From an uncultured Clostridia bacterium (GTDB lineage: Bacteria; Bacillota; Clostridia; TANB77; CAG-508): DNA of 64,000 nt. Position numbers and translations under genes: made by a program. The DNA lies in NCBI GenBank assembly GCA_947629045.1, contig CANRCF010000005.1:1-64000 (forward strand). The letters run 5' to 3'. Under the pieces are notes generated by a model, which made no database searches, was not told the origin of the DNA, and was given only the letters and a program-made list of their open reading frames with translations. This document shows positions 41,103-51,926 of this stretch, piece by piece; the stretch's first letter is position 1; every line of letters starts with the position of its first letter.

Positions 41103-42458
41103 TTAATTGTTCTTTGTACATGATACAATTAGTGTTCTTGTAACTGCTAAATTATATAATACTATAATTAAAATTCCCCAGAACATTGCCATTCCAAAGC
41201 TATAAATTGGAAGCCAATTTATAAAACATAAAATGACAGATGTAATTGCTACTGGAATTAAAATAAATATTGCTTTTAAAGTAGCTATTTTAAATGAATT
41301 AGAAACACTTTCTGCATCATTTTCTTCATTATTCTTAATTAAATTTAATAGGTAAACAATAAAAATGTAGTTTAATATAACTGCTATTATTATTCCTGTA
41401 ATTCCTTCTAATGTTAAAACAACATTAAAGAAACGTACTGCTAATAATAATACTGCAACATAACCAATAAGTGATAAAACACATATAAATCCATTTTTCT
41501 TGTAGCGTAATATTAAATATACTGCACCAATTAGAGCAATTACCGCCATAACTATCATAGGAATATAGAAGGTTTCTAAGCTCAAATCTGATTTAACATA
41601 ACGATTTTCTTCTATTTTATAGCTAATTGGTAATGTTTCTGTATTTAATAAAACTGCTATATTTGAAGCTTCTCTAATATAACTATTTATACTTTCTGCT
41701 GAAGTAGATGCTGAACCTATTGCTAATTGCATTACACCATTTGAAATTTCACTTTCAAAATAAGTGGTTGTTAATACTGTGTCATCAACCTTTAAATCTA
41801 CAGTTTTAGTAATATCTTTTCCTTCTGCATCTAGTGTTTTTACATAAGTATTTGTAATGTCTTTTAATATTTCTGCTCCCTCTTTATCAAATTCTATAAC
41901 TAGATAGATGGTTACACCGCTTGTCCCACTACCACTTGCTACTTGTACATTCAACAAGTTCTTACTTGTTAATAATTCATTTCCATTTTCGTCTGTAATA
42001 GAAAGGTAGCCTTTTGGTGTAATATATTGTGCAATTATGTCTGTATTACTATTTTCAGGTATTTGTAAGAATATATCACCTGTGCTTTCATTTAAACGAA
42101 GCGTGTAATCTGATACAGACATCTTGTCTAATCTATCTATAAAAATCTTTTTTGAATTAATATAATTTTCTTTTGTTAGAACTTCATCAGGATTAATTGG
42201 TTCTTGTTTAGTTGTAGTTCCTTCTCCTGCTTCATCTACAACATTTCCATCTTTGTCATAAATAACATCTTTTGTATCTTTATTTGGTATAAATTTGAAT
42301 GTTCTTCCACCTGTTAAATCCATTCCTAGTAGGTATTCTGGTAAAATGTTTTCTACAAATTTTGTATTTTTAACAAAAATTCCTCCAAATGATACAATTG
42401 AAATTAGAACAATTATTAAAATCAATAAAACTACTTTTAGCTTTTTTTCTGTTTTCAA
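41103..42458 (-). CDS. secD: Protein translocase subunit SecD
   Basis: A 451-aa SecD: N-terminal helix, LLGMDLTGGRTFKF (usual GLDLxGG), a large outside domain with an inserted Glu/Thr-rich loop (about 65-90), then five helices from about 300. It uses the proton gradient to help release exported proteins. The start is TTG (42456-42458) with GGGAGGAAAC upstream. The gene for the SecF-like protein follows by 84 bases. Confidence 0.88.
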   Translation of the reverse strand: MKTEKKLKVVLLILIIVLISIVSFGGIFVKNTKFVENILPEYLLGMDLTGGRTFKFIPNKDTKDVIYDKDGNVVDEAGEGTTTKQEPINPDEVLTKENYINSKKIFIDRLDKMSVSDYTLRLNESTGDIFLQIPENSNTDIIAQYITPKGYLSITDENGNELLTSKNLLNVQVASGSGTSGVTIYLVIEFDKEGAEILKDITNTYVKTLDAEGKDITKTVDLKVDDTVLTTTYFESEISNGVMQLAIGSASTSAESINSYIREASNIAVLLNTETLPISYKIEENRYVKSDLSLETFYIPMIVMAVIALIGAVYLILRYKKNGFICVLSLIGYVAVLLLAVRFFNVVLTLEGITGIIIAVILNYIFIVYLLNLIKNNEENDAESVSNSFKIATLKAIFILIPVAITSVILCFINWLPIYSFGMAMFWGILIIVLYNLAVTRTLIVSCTKNN

Positions 42459-42602
42459 TTTAGTTTCCTCCCTATGTTTTGATTTAAGCTTTATTAATTT
42501 AAATTACTTTATATATTTGAAGCTTAAATATATATACTGTTATTTAAATAATTAATATCGCTTGTACAATTATGTTCTTTTAAAATTTTATATTAAATTT
42601 AA

Positions 42603-42654
42603 AAAAATAGCAACTATTTTATGGAAATTTTTTTCCAAAATATTGCTATTTTTT
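42603..42654 (-). terminator. Terminator after the TIGR04086 gene
   Basis: An imperfect stem of about 20 bp around AAAAATAGCAA / TTGCTATTTTTT, with a T-run on the minus strand, separates the TIGR04086 gene from secD. Confidence 0.8.
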
Positions 42655-42718
42655 CGACATTTAAATTTATCTTTTATCATGTATTAATTTTAATTATGTG
42701 TCGAAGCATTACTTATTT

Positions 42719-43132
42719 TTATTTTCTATACAAATTTACACCTATAATTCCGCCTACCATTCCAGTCAATATTCCTACTATTAATACAATTAGTGAATTT
42801 AGCGTTATAGAAAAACCTACTAAACACATACTTGATGTTATATATAAAGCTATTACATATATTAGCCCTACTATTCCACCATTTAACAAACCATTTTTTC
42901 TGATTTTTCTAACACTAACCATACTACCTATTAAAATACTAATTCCTACAATTACTGTAACAACTGGTATTATTGTGCTTTCTGAAATATCTGTATATGT
43001 TAATACAAGTGCATAAATTAATAAAAATACAATAGAAAGTATAATAGCAAAAACGCTTCCTTTTATAATTCGAATAATATTTTTCTTAACTTCACTTTCT
43101 TCTGTTGTGATATTTTGTATTGTATTTGTCAT
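42719..43132 (-). CDS. TIGR04086 family membrane protein
   Basis: A 137-aa protein with four hydrophobic segments (about residues 25-46, 55-72, 82-102, 108-131). It matches the TIGR04086/YrzE-type family that in Clostridia sits between yajC and the secD/secF genes, and the same neighbours occur here. AGGAGGAAAAG precedes the ATG. Function unknown. Confidence 0.8.
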   Translation of the reverse strand: MTNTIQNITTEESEVKKNIIRIIKGSVFAIILSIVFLLIYALVLTYTDISESTIIPVVTVIVGISILIGSMVSVRKIRKNGLLNGGIVGLIYVIALYITSSMCLVGFSITLNSLIVLIVGILTGMVGGIIGVNLYRK

Positions 43133-43146
43133 AGGCTTTTCCTCCT

Positions 43147-43200
43147 AAAAATAGTTCTTTTTCTAATTTTATGTGTAATTATTAGAAAAAGAACTATTTT
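43147..43200 (-). terminator. Strong terminator after the WG-repeat gene
   Basis: A 20-bp perfect stem (AAAATAGTTCTTTTTCTAAT and its complement) separates the WG-repeat gene from the TIGR04086 gene. Confidence 0.88.
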
Positions 43201-43210
43201 TTATTACTAT

Positions 43211-44582
43211 TTAATTATTATTATTATTTTCACTTTGTAAAACTGCTTCTATATGTGAAAGAACATTTAGAGTTTGTCCATTATAAGTCATATTATATGT
43301 TGTATCATCTCCTGATGTGAAAGAATATATACTTTGAACAACTGGTGATACTAATTCTTTTCCTTCTCCATTAATTACACCATAGAAGTTACTATATTTT
43401 ACAACAATTCCTTCATACTTTGTAATTAATAATACTGGTTTTGCCTCGCCATTTTCTACTTTATTTACTACATTACATCCAAAGCCATCATATTGTCTTC
43501 CGGGTAACTTTTCTACCTGTTAAATCAAACAAATCCCATTTTTTATCTCGACAAACAGGAATATATTTATTGTATAACAAATATTGATTATCTATTTCAC
43601 TAGCATACGTTTGTGCATCTATTCCAATTTGGTCATACTCTAAGTATATTACTATGCTTCCGCTTCCATTTATAACACCATATTTTCCGTTATTAGTTGC
43701 CAAATATAAACCTGTATCTTTATCTATTTGTTTTATACTATCATATTGTGGATTAATTTTTGTAGAAGAATCATATAACATTATTCCCATTTTATTTTCT
43801 ACTGTTGTTACAATGAATTCTTTTGAGCTTTCTATAAATTTAATATTAGCATATTTAGTTCCTAATATTTCCTTTTTATTTACAAAATCATATACACCAT
43901 AATTTCCTTCTGCATTTTTTACAACTATCATTCCATATAATAGGGCCTTCTGATTACTAAATCTAGCACCATTATCATCAGAAATTCCAGCATTTGTGAA
44001 TTGTTTTGTATAATATGCTACTAAATATGGTAATGTACGTATATTGATAGTATTTGTTTCTTGATTATAACTCATTGAAATATTAAAAGCTACGCTAGCA
44101 CCTTCTATTGTAGTATATAGTTGGCCATTCATAGTTAAAATTGGTTCGTCTATTTCATAATATTCTGTATCATTACTTCCATCTAATAAAATTTTATAAA
44201 TTTTTTTAGAGCCTAAGCTAAATGTAGCAACCTCATTTGCACTTTGTACATAGCATTTTGTATTGTCCTCAGAATATTGTTTATAGCCACCATTGCCTGA
44301 TTCATAGCCTACATAGCTTGCAAAGCTTCTTATTGGAACATATACTTTTCCATCCTCAGTAATTACTAATATTTTTTCTAAACTAGCTGTCGTTTTTGCA
44401 TTTTGCACACCATTTATTGATATTTTTAATTGTTCTGCTTTTAGGTAAAATATGTATGCTACCATTCCAATACTAACAAATAGCAAAAGAACTAGAATAA
44501 CAGCGATTATTTTCATCCATTTTTTTGCCTTTAATTGTTCTTGTGTTTCATCATAATTATTTCCACCAATTAAATCATCCAT
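43211..44582 (-). pseudogene. Membrane-anchored WG-repeat protein with a frameshift
   Basis: An N-terminal cytosolic stretch from MDDLIGGNNYDETQ, one helix (about 25-45 from this start), then a copper-amine-oxidase-like domain (KVYVPIRSFASYVGYESG) and WG-type repeats (NYGVYDFVNKKEILG, KYGVINGSGSIVIYLEYD, KWDLFDLTGRK). The frame ends at 43488, but a shift of one base in the A4 run (43509-43512) restores another 95 residues, LPGRQYDGFGCNVV to NNNNN and stop at 43211. The extra base is the likely defect. The start at 44582 has AAAGGAAA upstream and avoids overlap with tgt. It takes the place where yajC usually lies. Confidence 0.75.
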
Positions 44583-44607
44583 ACTTAATTTTCCTTTCAT
44601 TTGTGCT

Positions 44608-45759
<1,152 letters not shown>

Positions 45760-45919
45760 TTAAGCTTAAATTGGGCTAAAAAAAATAATTGAGGTTTTGA
45801 GTTTTTGAAAATTACTTCTAACTATTTTTTAACCTTTTTTCTTTATTTGGTTAATTATACGGTATTTTTAAGGGAGTGTCAATATATATGCAGTTTTTAC
45901 ATGATAATTTGCATTAATA

Positions 45920-45948
45920 TTGACTTTTATTATAAAAAATAGTAAAAT
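45920..45948 (+). promoter_or_regulatory. Promoter of a putative small RNA
   Basis: TTGACT (45920-45925), a 17-bp spacer and TAAAAT (45943-45948) on the + strand, with no + strand gene behind it. Confidence 0.65.
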
Positions 45949-45954
45949 TATAAC

Positions 45955-46046
45955 ATATTTTATAAAATATATTTATATGTTTTAGCTTATCTACCTAGTT
46001 GTAGAATAAGAATCCGACTTTCTGATAGAATGTCGGCTTTTTTATT
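45955..46046 (+). ncRNA. Putative orphan small RNA
   Basis: About 90 nt between the promoter at 45920-45948 and a terminator-like hairpin (CCGAC-T-TTCT / AGAA-T-GTCGG, 46014-46036) followed by CTTTTTTATTT. There is no start codon with a ribosome-binding site. It is intergenic, between tgt and the first giant surface gene, both on the other strand. No known RNA family recognised. Confidence 0.5.
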
Positions 46047-46051
46047 TGAAG

Positions 46052-46084
46052 AATAGTGTTATAACATTGTGCTATAACACTATT
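46052..46084 (+). terminator. Second hairpin near the surface-gene 3' end
   Basis: Perfect 12-bp arms AATAGTGTTATA / TATAACACTATT with a 9-nt loop, followed by TTTATTTTTTT on the + strand. On the minus strand the T-run is weak. It may serve both the small RNA and the giant gene. Confidence 0.65.
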
Positions 46085-46130
46085 TTTATTTTTTTAATTG
46101 TTTACTTTAAATTTTATGTTATTATTAGGC

Positions 46131-49100
46131 TTATTGGGCTTGATAAGCTTCAAATGAAATAGTATATTCTTGAGGTATTCCTCCTTTAAGCACATAACCG
46201 TCCATTAAATTAATTTTTACTGTTAAAGTAACATTTTTCAAATCCTCATTTTTCATCAAATATGGGATTTCCATTCCTTTAACTGCAACGGCCGGCAATA
46301 TTTTATTAGTCATCGTACTCTTATAATTGTTTTCTGAAATATCTGCATAAGTTAGCGTAGCCTTACCACTCGCTGATCCTCCAGCTATTATATCTATTGA
46401 TTTTACGCCCGTATTAGACTGGTTACACCTAGTATGAGAAGTCTCCTTACAAGTACTATGATCTAATAAAGTTCTCAAAGCGTCAAATATACCTGTACCG
46501 CTAGTTAAAGCAAGCATCTCTCTAGAATTCTTATATTGTACAGTTACATTTTTTGGATTTTGTGCATCTACAGAAACTACATACTTCGTCTTACCGTTTA
46601 TACAACCCATTGCAGTAGTCCCTAGAGTAGAAATATCTAGCACTTCTTCAAATTCGACTTCAAATGTATCTGTATCGTCTTCTTCGTCCCATACTGCTGT
46701 TTCTTCATTCAATACAGTTTTTACTGTAATTTTTTTACCAAGTAAATTAGAAAAATCTAATTCATCCAAAGTAGTTGTTAAATCTGAAGTAGCTCTTGCT
46801 GGCATAACGGCTTGAGGCTCTGTTGTTAGTGCTGTAAATAATTCTGTAATTTTTTCATTATTACTACCTTCTTGATGTTCCTCATCAATAAAGAAATCAT
46901 ATGGCTTATCATTATATGTGACTGTCATTTTCTCTACTTCTTCATTCTGTAATCCTGTTTTGAATACTTGTGATAAAGCTGTATTTTCTAATAAGTCACT
47001 TACTTTTGCAGAACTAGTATCTTCAACACCTATTATAAATTTATTTTCGCCACTATTATCTTTTATTGTTGAAAAACCCGTTTCTTCAATTTGACCGTCT
47101 CCATCACTTAATGCTTCTTGTATTTTGTTAGTTGCATTAAATACTTTGTACCATTCGGCATTTAGTGTAAAATCTTCAGTTACTGGTTCTTTAAAAGTGT
47201 ATTCTTCACCAGCTTCTTTAGCCCATTGTTTAAATTTATATTCTCTTCCGTCTTTATTATCTACTTTAGTTGTTAGTTCCACATCTATAGCATCTTTGCT
47301 CATTGGAAGTCCTTCGTCCACTATAATATTTTCAGTTTGTTCTCCACTTCCGTTGTCATATTTTACTGTAACTTTTCTTGTATCTCTTTCAAATTTTATT
47401 TCATATGTTTCTGTGCGTGTTCCTTCAGTACCAAATTCAAATCCTTCACTTAATGTTACTTCTAGTTCAAATTTAGTTCCATTTATTAAGCAATTGTTTG
47501 TTGCTGATTCCCAAGAGCATGTTCCGTCTGTAGTATCTTCACAACATTCTCCGCCACCGCAAGTGCATATTTCTGCCCAGTTTTCTTGTAGCCAAGCTTC
47601 AAGAAGGTCTGCAGGGCTTGTAGCAACTTCACTTACTGCTTTTAAACTTACTTCAGATAATGGTTGTTTTAATGTGATAGATTTTCCTTGATTTTCTCCA
47701 TAGTATAATACAATTTTTTCTATTCTTTCATCTGAAAGTAACTTCATAGCTGTAACTATTATATTAGTATTTGTTCCTTTTAATTCTGATAACTTTTGAC
47801 TACTTGTAGTTGGTGTGACTGTTACTGTTTCATCAGTACAACTTATTTTATAGCCAGAAATTGTATTTTCTGATATAACTTCTTGTGCTAATTTGTCTGC
47901 TTCAATAACATCAAAGAATTTAACTGTGTATGCTTCTGTATCTTCTTTTTCCTCACTTTGTGTTGCATTTTCTGTATTTAATTTAACTGTTACTGTAAAT
48001 TCTCTTCCTGCTAATACATCTAATTTCACTTCTTTCCAATTGCCGTTATCATCTGTAGTATTAGTTATTGCTTTTAAGAATGCTTTTATTTTATCTTTGA
48101 TAGTTGTTTCAACATCATCGTTAGTAAGGTCTGATGTACTAAATTCAAATGGTTCATCGTCCTTTCCTACTTCTTTGATTGAAATAGAATCAACATAGTT
48201 TACATTAGCTGCTACATAAGCAATTAATTGTTCTTCCAACTCTCCAGCTATTGTTTTAATATTATCAAATGTTTTAGTATTATCTAAAATAGTTACTTCT
48301 AAATTATTACTTTCAGCATCAAATTTTACTTTTGCAATGCCTTTGGTTTGTTCATGTGTATTTACTGCTGTTGCAAAGAACTGTACTTCATTGTCTACAC
48401 TTACAACTTTTAACCAATGTGCTTCTAATGTAATGTTGTAATAAACTGTATCATTTTCAAAATTGAATTTTTTATCCGTACTATCTGCATTTTTCTTATC
48501 TTTTACATACCAACCTTCTAAAACGTAACCTTCTCTTGTTACATTTTCTGGTGGTGTTATTTTTCCTGGTGTTGTTAATGTTTTAGGTGTTTTTGTACTC
48601 TCCTCTGGATCCTCTTTATCATTATGGTCAAATGTAACTGTGATGTCATCTCCTGTAAATTTAACTGTGTATTCTCTTGTTGTTGTTCCGTCATCTTTTA
48701 GTTGTACTCCATCTGCTAATTCTACTGTTACTTTTACTATTTTGCCTACCAAGTCACTATTATATGGTGGATATTCTTCTGTTATCTCTCTTCCAAATAC
48801 TTCAGCAAAATGTTCTGATACCCAATTAATTATTTCATCACTATTTATATCACCTGCTAAATTGATTACTAAATCTTCGTCTATGTTTTCAAATGATAAT
48901 GTAATTGTCTTTATTTCGTTTGTTGCTTTTACTGCATCTAAAGCATCAAAAACGTCTGTATCAGTCATTTCAAAAATTTTTTGTGATCTATCATTTACTT
49001 TTACATTTACCTCTTCTTTATTTTTATCATATGTAGATGTAAAATAATCTGTGCCAATAGCTTTACTTAATTTGTCTACCCAATCGTCTAAATCTAGTAC

Positions 49101-50219
49101 TGTATTAAAGCTTACTGTATATTCTCCCGTTTCTCCTTCTGGTAATACTGCTATTGTATCATTTAAATATACTTTTGCTGTAAAGCTTTTGCCTGCTAAT
49201 GAACCTAAATTTTGAGTAATCCACTCGTCACTACCTGTTATAGCTTTTAATAATTCACTTGCTTGATTATATACTTCAGTTTGATCTGCATTTTTATCAA
49301 ATGTATATGTCGTACCATTATATGTTACTTCTAATTTGGCGAAGTCTTCATTTGATAATGCTTTTACTAATTCTTCTATTAATGTAGTATGACTTCCTAC
49401 AATATTTTGAAAAGTTGTTGTTTTTCCTGAATCTGTTATACCAAAATTAATAGTTCCTTCATTTTTATGAATGTCTAATATGCTTGTTACATTTGTATTT
49501 TGTTTTAATCTTTCTATTGTGTCTTCAATATATTCATCTACACTTACTACCTTTTTCCAAACTGCAAAGAAAACGGTATTTTCATTAATAACTTCTTTTG
49601 ATAAGTTTTCTGGGCTAATTTGTTGTGCATTAGTTTCACCAGCCGTTGCTTTTATCCAGCCCGCTAGTTTATAGCCTTCTTTTTCTTCTATTGTTACTGT
49701 TCCTACTGTTTTTCCTTTTTCTACTTCTTTACTACTTAATACTGTTTGACCATCTACAAAGAATACTTTGTATTTTTGTACTGGTTCTGCTGGTTTCTCT
49801 AGATTGGGTGCTGTTAAGCCTTGTTTTAGTACATTATCTATGTACCATATATCTGCTGAAGTTTTACTTACTTTTGTACTTGCTTTTCCATTTACATATT
49901 GGTACCATTCTCCAAATGTGTATACATACATTTTTGGATATGTATAACCATCAGTTGTTTTTTTATCTGCTACAAATATTGCTAAATCGTTTGCTCCTGC
50001 TATTGCCGCGTTTTCTCCTGTTACTATTACTCCTGGTGTGAATTTGCTTTTTCCTATTACTATTGTTCCATCTTCTAGTTGATATTGGTCTTTATTTGTA
50101 CTTGAAGATGGCTTTTCTGTTATGTTTGGTGTCGTTGCTGCTTTTACTGGAATTGTTATTGCTACAATAGCTAATATGATTAAGCTTATCGTTAGTAATT
50201 GTTTTATTCCTTTTTTCAT
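46131..50219 (-). CDS. Giant secreted surface protein 1 (1362 aa)
   Basis: Signal peptide of about 27 residues ending ITIPVKA, then a conserved domain (about 30-145: GTIVIGKSKFTPGVIVTG, TFGEWYQYVNG) shared by all three giant proteins. InlB-type (Flg_new) repeats lie near 150-222, 535-610 and in the second half (each ending in W-K/AxW). Between them are repeats of a module of about 165 aa with a VSVD start and a LAGKxFTxxV...YTVxF end. A Cys cluster CTCGGGECC with nearby CSW and NNC occurs near residue 910. No LPXTG, SLH or C-terminal membrane segment is seen. It starts 21 bases after the Big_2 gene, with AAGGAGAATAA before ATG. Adhesin-like role is inference. Confidence 0.8.
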   Translation of the reverse strand: MKKGIKQLLTISLIILAIVAITIPVKAATTPNITEKPSSSTNKDQYQLEDGTIVIGKSKFTPGVIVTGENAAIAGANDLAIFVADKKTTDGYTYPKMYVYTFGEWYQYVNGKASTKVSKTSADIWYIDNVLKQGLTAPNLEKPAEPVQKYKVFFVDGQTVLSSKEVEKGKTVGTVTIEEKEGYKLAGWIKATAGETNAQQISPENLSKEVINENTVFFAVWKKVVSVDEYIEDTIERLKQNTNVTSILDIHKNEGTINFGITDSGKTTTFQNIVGSHTTLIEELVKALSNEDFAKLEVTYNGTTYTFDKNADQTEVYNQASELLKAITGSDEWITQNLGSLAGKSFTAKVYLNDTIAVLPEGETGEYTVSFNTVLDLDDWVDKLSKAIGTDYFTSTYDKNKEEVNVKVNDRSQKIFEMTDTDVFDALDAVKATNEIKTITLSFENIDEDLVINLAGDINSDEIINWVSEHFAEVFGREITEEYPPYNSDLVGKIVKVTVELADGVQLKDDGTTTREYTVKFTGDDITVTFDHNDKEDPEESTKTPKTLTTPGKITPPENVTREGYVLEGWYVKDKKNADSTDKKFNFENDTVYYNITLEAHWLKVVSVDNEVQFFATAVNTHEQTKGIAKVKFDAESNNLEVTILDNTKTFDNIKTIAGELEEQLIAYVAANVNYVDSISIKEVGKDDEPFEFSTSDLTNDDVETTIKDKIKAFLKAITNTTDDNGNWKEVKLDVLAGREFTVTVKLNTENATQSEEKEDTEAYTVKFFDVIEADKLAQEVISENTISGYKISCTDETVTVTPTTSSQKLSELKGTNTNIIVTAMKLLSDERIEKIVLYYGENQGKSITLKQPLSEVSLKAVSEVATSPADLLEAWLQENWAEICTCGGGECCEDTTDGTCSWESATNNCLINGTKFELEVTLSEGFEFGTEGTRTETYEIKFERDTRKVTVKYDNGSGEQTENIIVDEGLPMSKDAIDVELTTKVDNKDGREYKFKQWAKEAGEEYTFKEPVTEDFTLNAEWYKVFNATNKIQEALSDGDGQIEETGFSTIKDNSGENKFIIGVEDTSSAKVSDLLENTALSQVFKTGLQNEEVEKMTVTYNDKPYDFFIDEEHQEGSNNEKITELFTALTTEPQAVMPARATSDLTTTLDELDFSNLLGKKITVKTVLNEETAVWDEEDDTDTFEVEFEEVLDISTLGTTAMGCINGKTKYVVSVDAQNPKNVTVQYKNSREMLALTSGTGIFDALRTLLDHSTCKETSHTRCNQSNTGVKSIDIIAGGSASGKATLTYADISENNYKSTMTNKILPAVAVKGMEIPYLMKNEDLKNVTLTVKINLMDGYVLKGGIPQEYTISFEAYQAQ

Positions 50220-51440
50220 ATTTTTTATTCTCCTTCCTTTCTAGTTTCCTTTTACATTAGAAACTGATTTTATTGTGTCTTTTACATATATTGCTCCACT
50301 TGCTGGTATACTTACTGTCTTACTTGTTCCTCCTATACTTGTTAGGGTTGCTGTTCCTGCTACATGTTGTCCTTTTGAGTTTACAATGTATAGTCTATAT
50401 TGTCCTGCTACACTCTCTTCTATTTTTACCCATTCATATGTATAGGTCTCTGGTTTCTCTTTTATTGTTATTGTTACACTTGCTGTTTTACTTCCATCTT
50501 CTGTTGTTACTGTTATTGTTACTGTTCCTGCTTTTAATGCTTTTACATTTCCATTTGCGTCTACTGTTGCTACTGATGGATTGCTACTTTTCCATGTTAC
50601 TTTCTTGTTGCTAGCATTACTTGGACTTACTGTTGCTGTTAGCTTTAAGCTATCTCCTACTGTTAAGTCCTTTGCTCCACTTATTTTTACACTTGTTACT
50701 GATACTGTTGTAACTGCTTTTGCTTTTACTGTTACTTTATATGTTGCTGTCTTTCCATTTGCTGTTTTTGCTGTTATTGTTACTGTTCCTGCTTTTAGTC
50801 CTTTTACATTTCCGTTTGCATCTACTGTTGCTATTGATTTATTGCTACTGCTCCATGTTACTTTTTTGTTGCTAGCATTACTTGGACTTACTGTTGCTCT
50901 TAATTTTATTGTACTTCCTACTGTTACTGTGTTTGCTCCACTTATCTTTACACTTGTTACTGCTACTTCTTTTGATGTTTCTTCTGTTACTGTAACTTTA
51001 CATGTTGCTGTGAAGCCTCCATCTTCTGTTGTTACTGTTATTGTTGCTGTTCCTGCTTTTAGTCCTTTTATGTTTCCATATTCGTCTACTGTTACTACAC
51101 TTTCGTCACTTGTTTCCCATATTAATTTTGGGTTTGTTGCATTTGATGGTGTTATTGTTGCTATTAATGTTTCTGTTCCGTTTACTTCTAAACTTACACT
51201 TTCAACATTTAACTCTACACCTGTTACTGGATTTGCTATTGATCCTTCTACTGCCCATCCTGCTTCTAATGTCATGTCTTGTTTTACTGGTGTTTCAAAA
51301 TCATATAGCTCTTTATTGTAGTACCAACCTCCAAATACATAGCCTTCTCTTGTTGGGTCTTCTGGTTTTTCTACTTTATCATTTTCCTTTACTTTTACTG
51401 ATGCAACTTCACTTCCTCCGTTGCTATCAAATGTTACTGT
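49903..51440. repeat. 1.5-kb near-perfect repeat, copy 1
   Basis: By eye this stretch is base-for-base the same as 56307-57844. It covers the start of the giant gene, the spacer and nearly all of the Big_2 gene. Differences appear at both edges (49896-49902 and from 51441), those in the Big_2 gene all synonymous. A third copy begins at about 63717 and runs off the window. Confidence 0.9.
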
Positions 51441-51572
51441 GTATTCTTTTCTTATTAAGAATAGTAGTAATAGTATGATAAGTAGAAGTACTACTACTGC
51501 AACCACAATTGCTATACGTTTATTTTTTTCTTGGTTTTGTTCTTTTTTATTTTCTTCAAGTCTTTTTGCCAT
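50241..51572 (-). CDS. Membrane-anchored Big_2 / InlB-repeat protein 1
   Basis: A 443-aa protein: short basic cytosolic N-terminus (MAKRLEENKKEQNQEKNKR), one helix (about 21-41), an InlB-type repeat (YTVTFDSNGGSEVASVKV to LEAGW, 45-110), three bacterial Ig-like Big_2 domains (about 118-205, 206-290, 294-378) with the repeated ATVSPSNASNKKVTWSSSN motif, and a beta-rich C-terminal domain ending SVSNVKGN. The protein is identical to that of cassette 2. It is the first structural gene of its cassette and sits behind the leader/attenuator at 51722-51872. AGAAAGGAG precedes the ATG. Confidence 0.88.
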   Translation of the reverse strand: MAKRLEENKKEQNQEKNKRIAIVVAVVVLLLIILLLLFLIRKEYTVTFDSNGGSEVASVKVKENDKVEKPEDPTREGYVFGGWYYNKELYDFETPVKQDMTLEAGWAVEGSIANPVTGVELNVESVSLEVNGTETLIATITPSNATNPKLIWETSDESVVTVDEYGNIKGLKAGTATITVTTEDGGFTATCKVTVTEETSKEVAVTSVKISGANTVTVGSTIKLRATVSPSNASNKKVTWSSSNKSIATVDANGNVKGLKAGTVTITAKTANGKTATYKVTVKAKAVTTVSVTSVKISGAKDLTVGDSLKLTATVSPSNASNKKVTWKSSNPSVATVDANGNVKALKAGTVTITVTTEDGSKTASVTITIKEKPETYTYEWVKIEESVAGQYRLYIVNSKGQHVAGTATLTSIGGTSKTVSIPASGAIYVKDTIKSVSNVKGN

Positions 51573-51676
51573 TGACTTTTTCTCCTTTCTTATTAGTTTA
51601 ATTTAAGTTTAAAATGTAATACATATTTAACTTAAATTTTAAATACCATACCTAGAGTTGCTGTTAAAACAGATCA

Positions 51677-51690
51677 CCTCCTCAAATTTT
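51677..51690 (-). promoter_or_regulatory. Extended anti-16S complement between attenuator and Big_2 gene
   Basis: The minus strand reads GAGGAGGTGATC, matching the complement of the 16S 3' end for about 11 bases, but no normally spaced start codon follows: GTG within it would open only a 12-codon frame. The same spot in cassette 2 (about 58040-58053) reads AGGGGGTGATTG. It may be a ribosome standby site or decoy. Confidence 0.45.
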
Positions 51691-51721
51691 TAAATTATAT
51701 AAAATCAACTATAAGATACGA

Positions 51722-51768
51722 AAAGGAATATATAACCTAAAACTCTATATTAGGCTATATATTCCTTT
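51722..51768 (-). promoter_or_regulatory. Attenuator hairpin B
   Basis: Nineteen-base arms with one G-U pair (AAAGGAATATATAGCCTAA and its partner), a 9-nt loop and CCTTTTCG after it on the minus strand. The stop codon of leader B (51750-51752) is the last three bases of the 5' arm, so a ribosome finishing the leader would cover the whole 5' arm. Confidence 0.8.
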
Positions 51769-51872
51769 ATATTATTTATATTTATTTTGGTATGAGAAAT
51801 AATACTTCTTTTAGAAGTAAGGCTCTCTCTCTCTCTCTCTCTTACAGCTTCAAGGTTTTTATGTTTCATCAT
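51750..51872 (-). CDS. Leader ORF B with (AG)10 tract, read-through phase
   Basis: A 40-residue leader: MMKHKNLEAV, then RERERE, then SLTSKRSIISHTK, ending EYIA. AAGGAG lies 9 bases before the first ATG. In the present phase it runs into the attenuator and stops inside it. The two other phases stop at about 51811 (right after the tract) or 51784-51782. The segment SKRSIISHT aligns with SKISFISYT in the corresponding phase of leader C, which argues that this frame is the selected one. Confidence 0.7.
   Translation of the reverse strand: MMKHKNLEAVRERERESLTSKRSIISHTKININNIKEYIA
51823..51842 (-). repeat. (AG)10 simple sequence repeat, locus B
   Basis: Ten uninterrupted units within leader B. 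Confidence 0.95.
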
Positions 51873-51926
51873 ATTTAACATCTCCTTAGGTTCTTTGCTG
51901 TTTAGTTGATTTTCTTTTTCTTTCTT

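Noticed and set aside
50581-51321. 246-aa + strand ORF, duplicated at 56985-57725
   Set aside because: Shadow of the Big_2 repeats; the Val/Thr periodicity mirrors the minus-strand domains.
51722-51872. T-box or metabolite riboswitch in the surface-gene leaders
   Set aside because: No T-box consensus, specifier stem or known aptamer core was seen; the leader ORF and hairpin explain the region better.
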